From an uncultured Bacilli bacterium (GTDB lineage: Bacteria > Bacillota_I > Bacilli_A > RF39 > UBA660), in contig CALVVW010000040.1 in assembly GCA_944364005.1 (NCBI GenBank), positions 1 to 15,630 on the forward strand: a DNA stretch of 15,630 nt, given 5' to 3'. Numbering within the stretch: position 1 is the first letter of the stretch; each line of letters begins with the position of its first letter. Positions 14,947 to 15,630 of this stretch are shown one piece after another. The notes under the pieces were generated by a model. The model was not told the origin of the DNA. It saw nothing but the letters and a program-made list of their open reading frames with translations, and did not search any database. A program made the translations under genes and the position numbers.

Positions 14947-15630
14947 TTATTGTGTACAAATAGAATAAGTATCTCTAGCAATCATTAATTCTTCATCTGT
15001 TGCTAAAACATATACTGGAATAGAAGATTTCTCAGTCGAAATAATACCCTCTACACCTTTACGAACAATAGTTTCTCTATTTTTTTCTTCATCTAACATA
15101 ACACCTAATGGAGCTAGTTTTTTCAAAACTTCTGCACGAATAATATCATCATTTTCTCCACCACCAGCAGTAAAACAAATTGCATCCACTACTCCACCAA
15201 GTTTAACATAATATTTAGCAATATAATCAACAATTTTATTAGTATACATATCAATAGCTAAAACAACTTTTTGCTCATTAGCAAGATAAGCACGGTCAAT
15301 GTCTCTTAAATCGCTCATACCAGCAATTCCTTGTAAACCACTATCAAAATTAAGTTTTTTCTCAACCCAGTCTAAACTGCGTTCTTCTTTTTTCATAACG
15401 TAATTAATTAAAGAATAATCAATATCACCAGAGCGTGTTCCCATCATGATACCAGCATTTGGAGTAAATCCCATAGAAGTATCAATAGATTTTCCCTCCT
15501 TAACAGCGGTAACACTACCACCACTACCAATATGGCAAATAATTAAATTAGGTACATGTCCTAACATATCAGTCATTTTCTCAGTAATAAACTTATGACT
15601 TAGTCCATGAAAACCATATTTTCTAACATC
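14947..15630 (-). CDS. Second acetate kinase family protein, C-terminal part (cut by window edge)
   Basis: The 227 visible C-terminal residues run in frame to the window edge, so the real start is outside. They are clearly of the acetate kinase family: RKYGFHGLSH (3-12), CHIGSGGS (32-39), DTSMGFTP, GTRSGDID, FTAGGGEN and TDEELMIARD. Relative to the full-length AckA in this window, three conserved spots differ. HGTSH is HGLSH, the Asn of the HIGNG nucleotide-site motif is Ser, and TAGVGEN is TAGGGEN. The catalytic-region Arg of GTRSGD and the Glu of TDEE are retained. It may be a paralogue with altered rate or substrate (propionate or a longer acid), but the chemistry is not shown by sequence. 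It is followed closely by the secreted acidic protein gene. Confidence 0.88.
   Translation of the reverse strand, partial: DVRKYGFHGLSHKFITEKMTDMLGHVPNLIICHIGSGGSVTAVKEGKSIDTSMGFTPNAGIMMGTRSGDIDYSLINYVMKKEERSLDWVEKKLNFDSGLQGIAGMSDLRDIDRAYLANEQKVVLAIDMYTNKIVDYIAKYYVKLGGVVDAICFTAGGGENDDIIRAEVLKKLAPLGVMLDEEKNRETIVRKGVEGIISTEKSSIPVYVLATDEELMIARDTYSICTQ

Noticed and set aside
14950..15576. Start of the second acetate kinase at 15576
   Set aside because: The frame continues to the window edge with family motifs (KYGFHGLSH), so the Met there is internal.

Overview
The window is strongly AT-rich, densely coded Bacillota DNA. Two sporulation genes (spoIVA and a spoVIF-type gene) place it in an endospore-forming lineage. 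The mix of der, HU, spoIVA, ysxC and nrnA with many small lineage-specific membrane proteins suggests an uncultured gut member of class Bacilli (Erysipelotrichales/RF39-like). That placement is an inference. No tRNA, rRNA, CRISPR array or insertion sequence was seen, and after start corrections no gene-free stretch exceeds 300 bases.

Layout. 1-594 (minus) holds the N-terminal two-thirds or less of a class II CCA-adding enzyme. 704-976 (minus) is the nucleoid protein HU. 1074-2245 (minus) is a pair of unknown integral membrane proteins. From a shared divergent promoter region, 2367-3975 (plus) carries the ribosome-assembly GTPase Der and a small SHOCT-domain protein. 3997-6852 (minus) is one very large unknown cytoplasmic protein. 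Its promoter, ribosome binding site and ATG lie upstream of an in-frame TGA at 6727-6729. 6940-9815 (plus) holds spoVIF, a zinc-ribbon/DUF2628-like membrane protein and spoIVA. 9837-10529 (minus) is a single-pass membrane protein. 10583-15630 (minus) is a run of co-oriented genes in transcription order: a truncated second acetate kinase, a secreted acidic protein, acetate kinase, nrnA, ysxC and a small unknown protein.

How the genes work together. der, spoIVA and HU also lie close together in Bacillus subtilis, so the left two-thirds looks like a rearranged ancestral neighbourhood with lineage-specific genes inserted. The right third joins acetate/ATP metabolism (two acetate kinases), small-RNA/pAp turnover (NrnA) and ribosome assembly (YsxC).

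Most interesting point. The 894-codon reading frame at 3997-6681 has no usable start signal. Its real start signals are 171 bases further upstream, separated from it by a single TGA at codon 42 where Trp (TGG) would fit. All 16 gene ends in the window use TAA or TAG and none uses TGA, yet 16 Trp codons are TGG. The TGA could be a nonsense mutation, an assembly error, or a rare sense/readthrough UGA. The window alone cannot decide between these.
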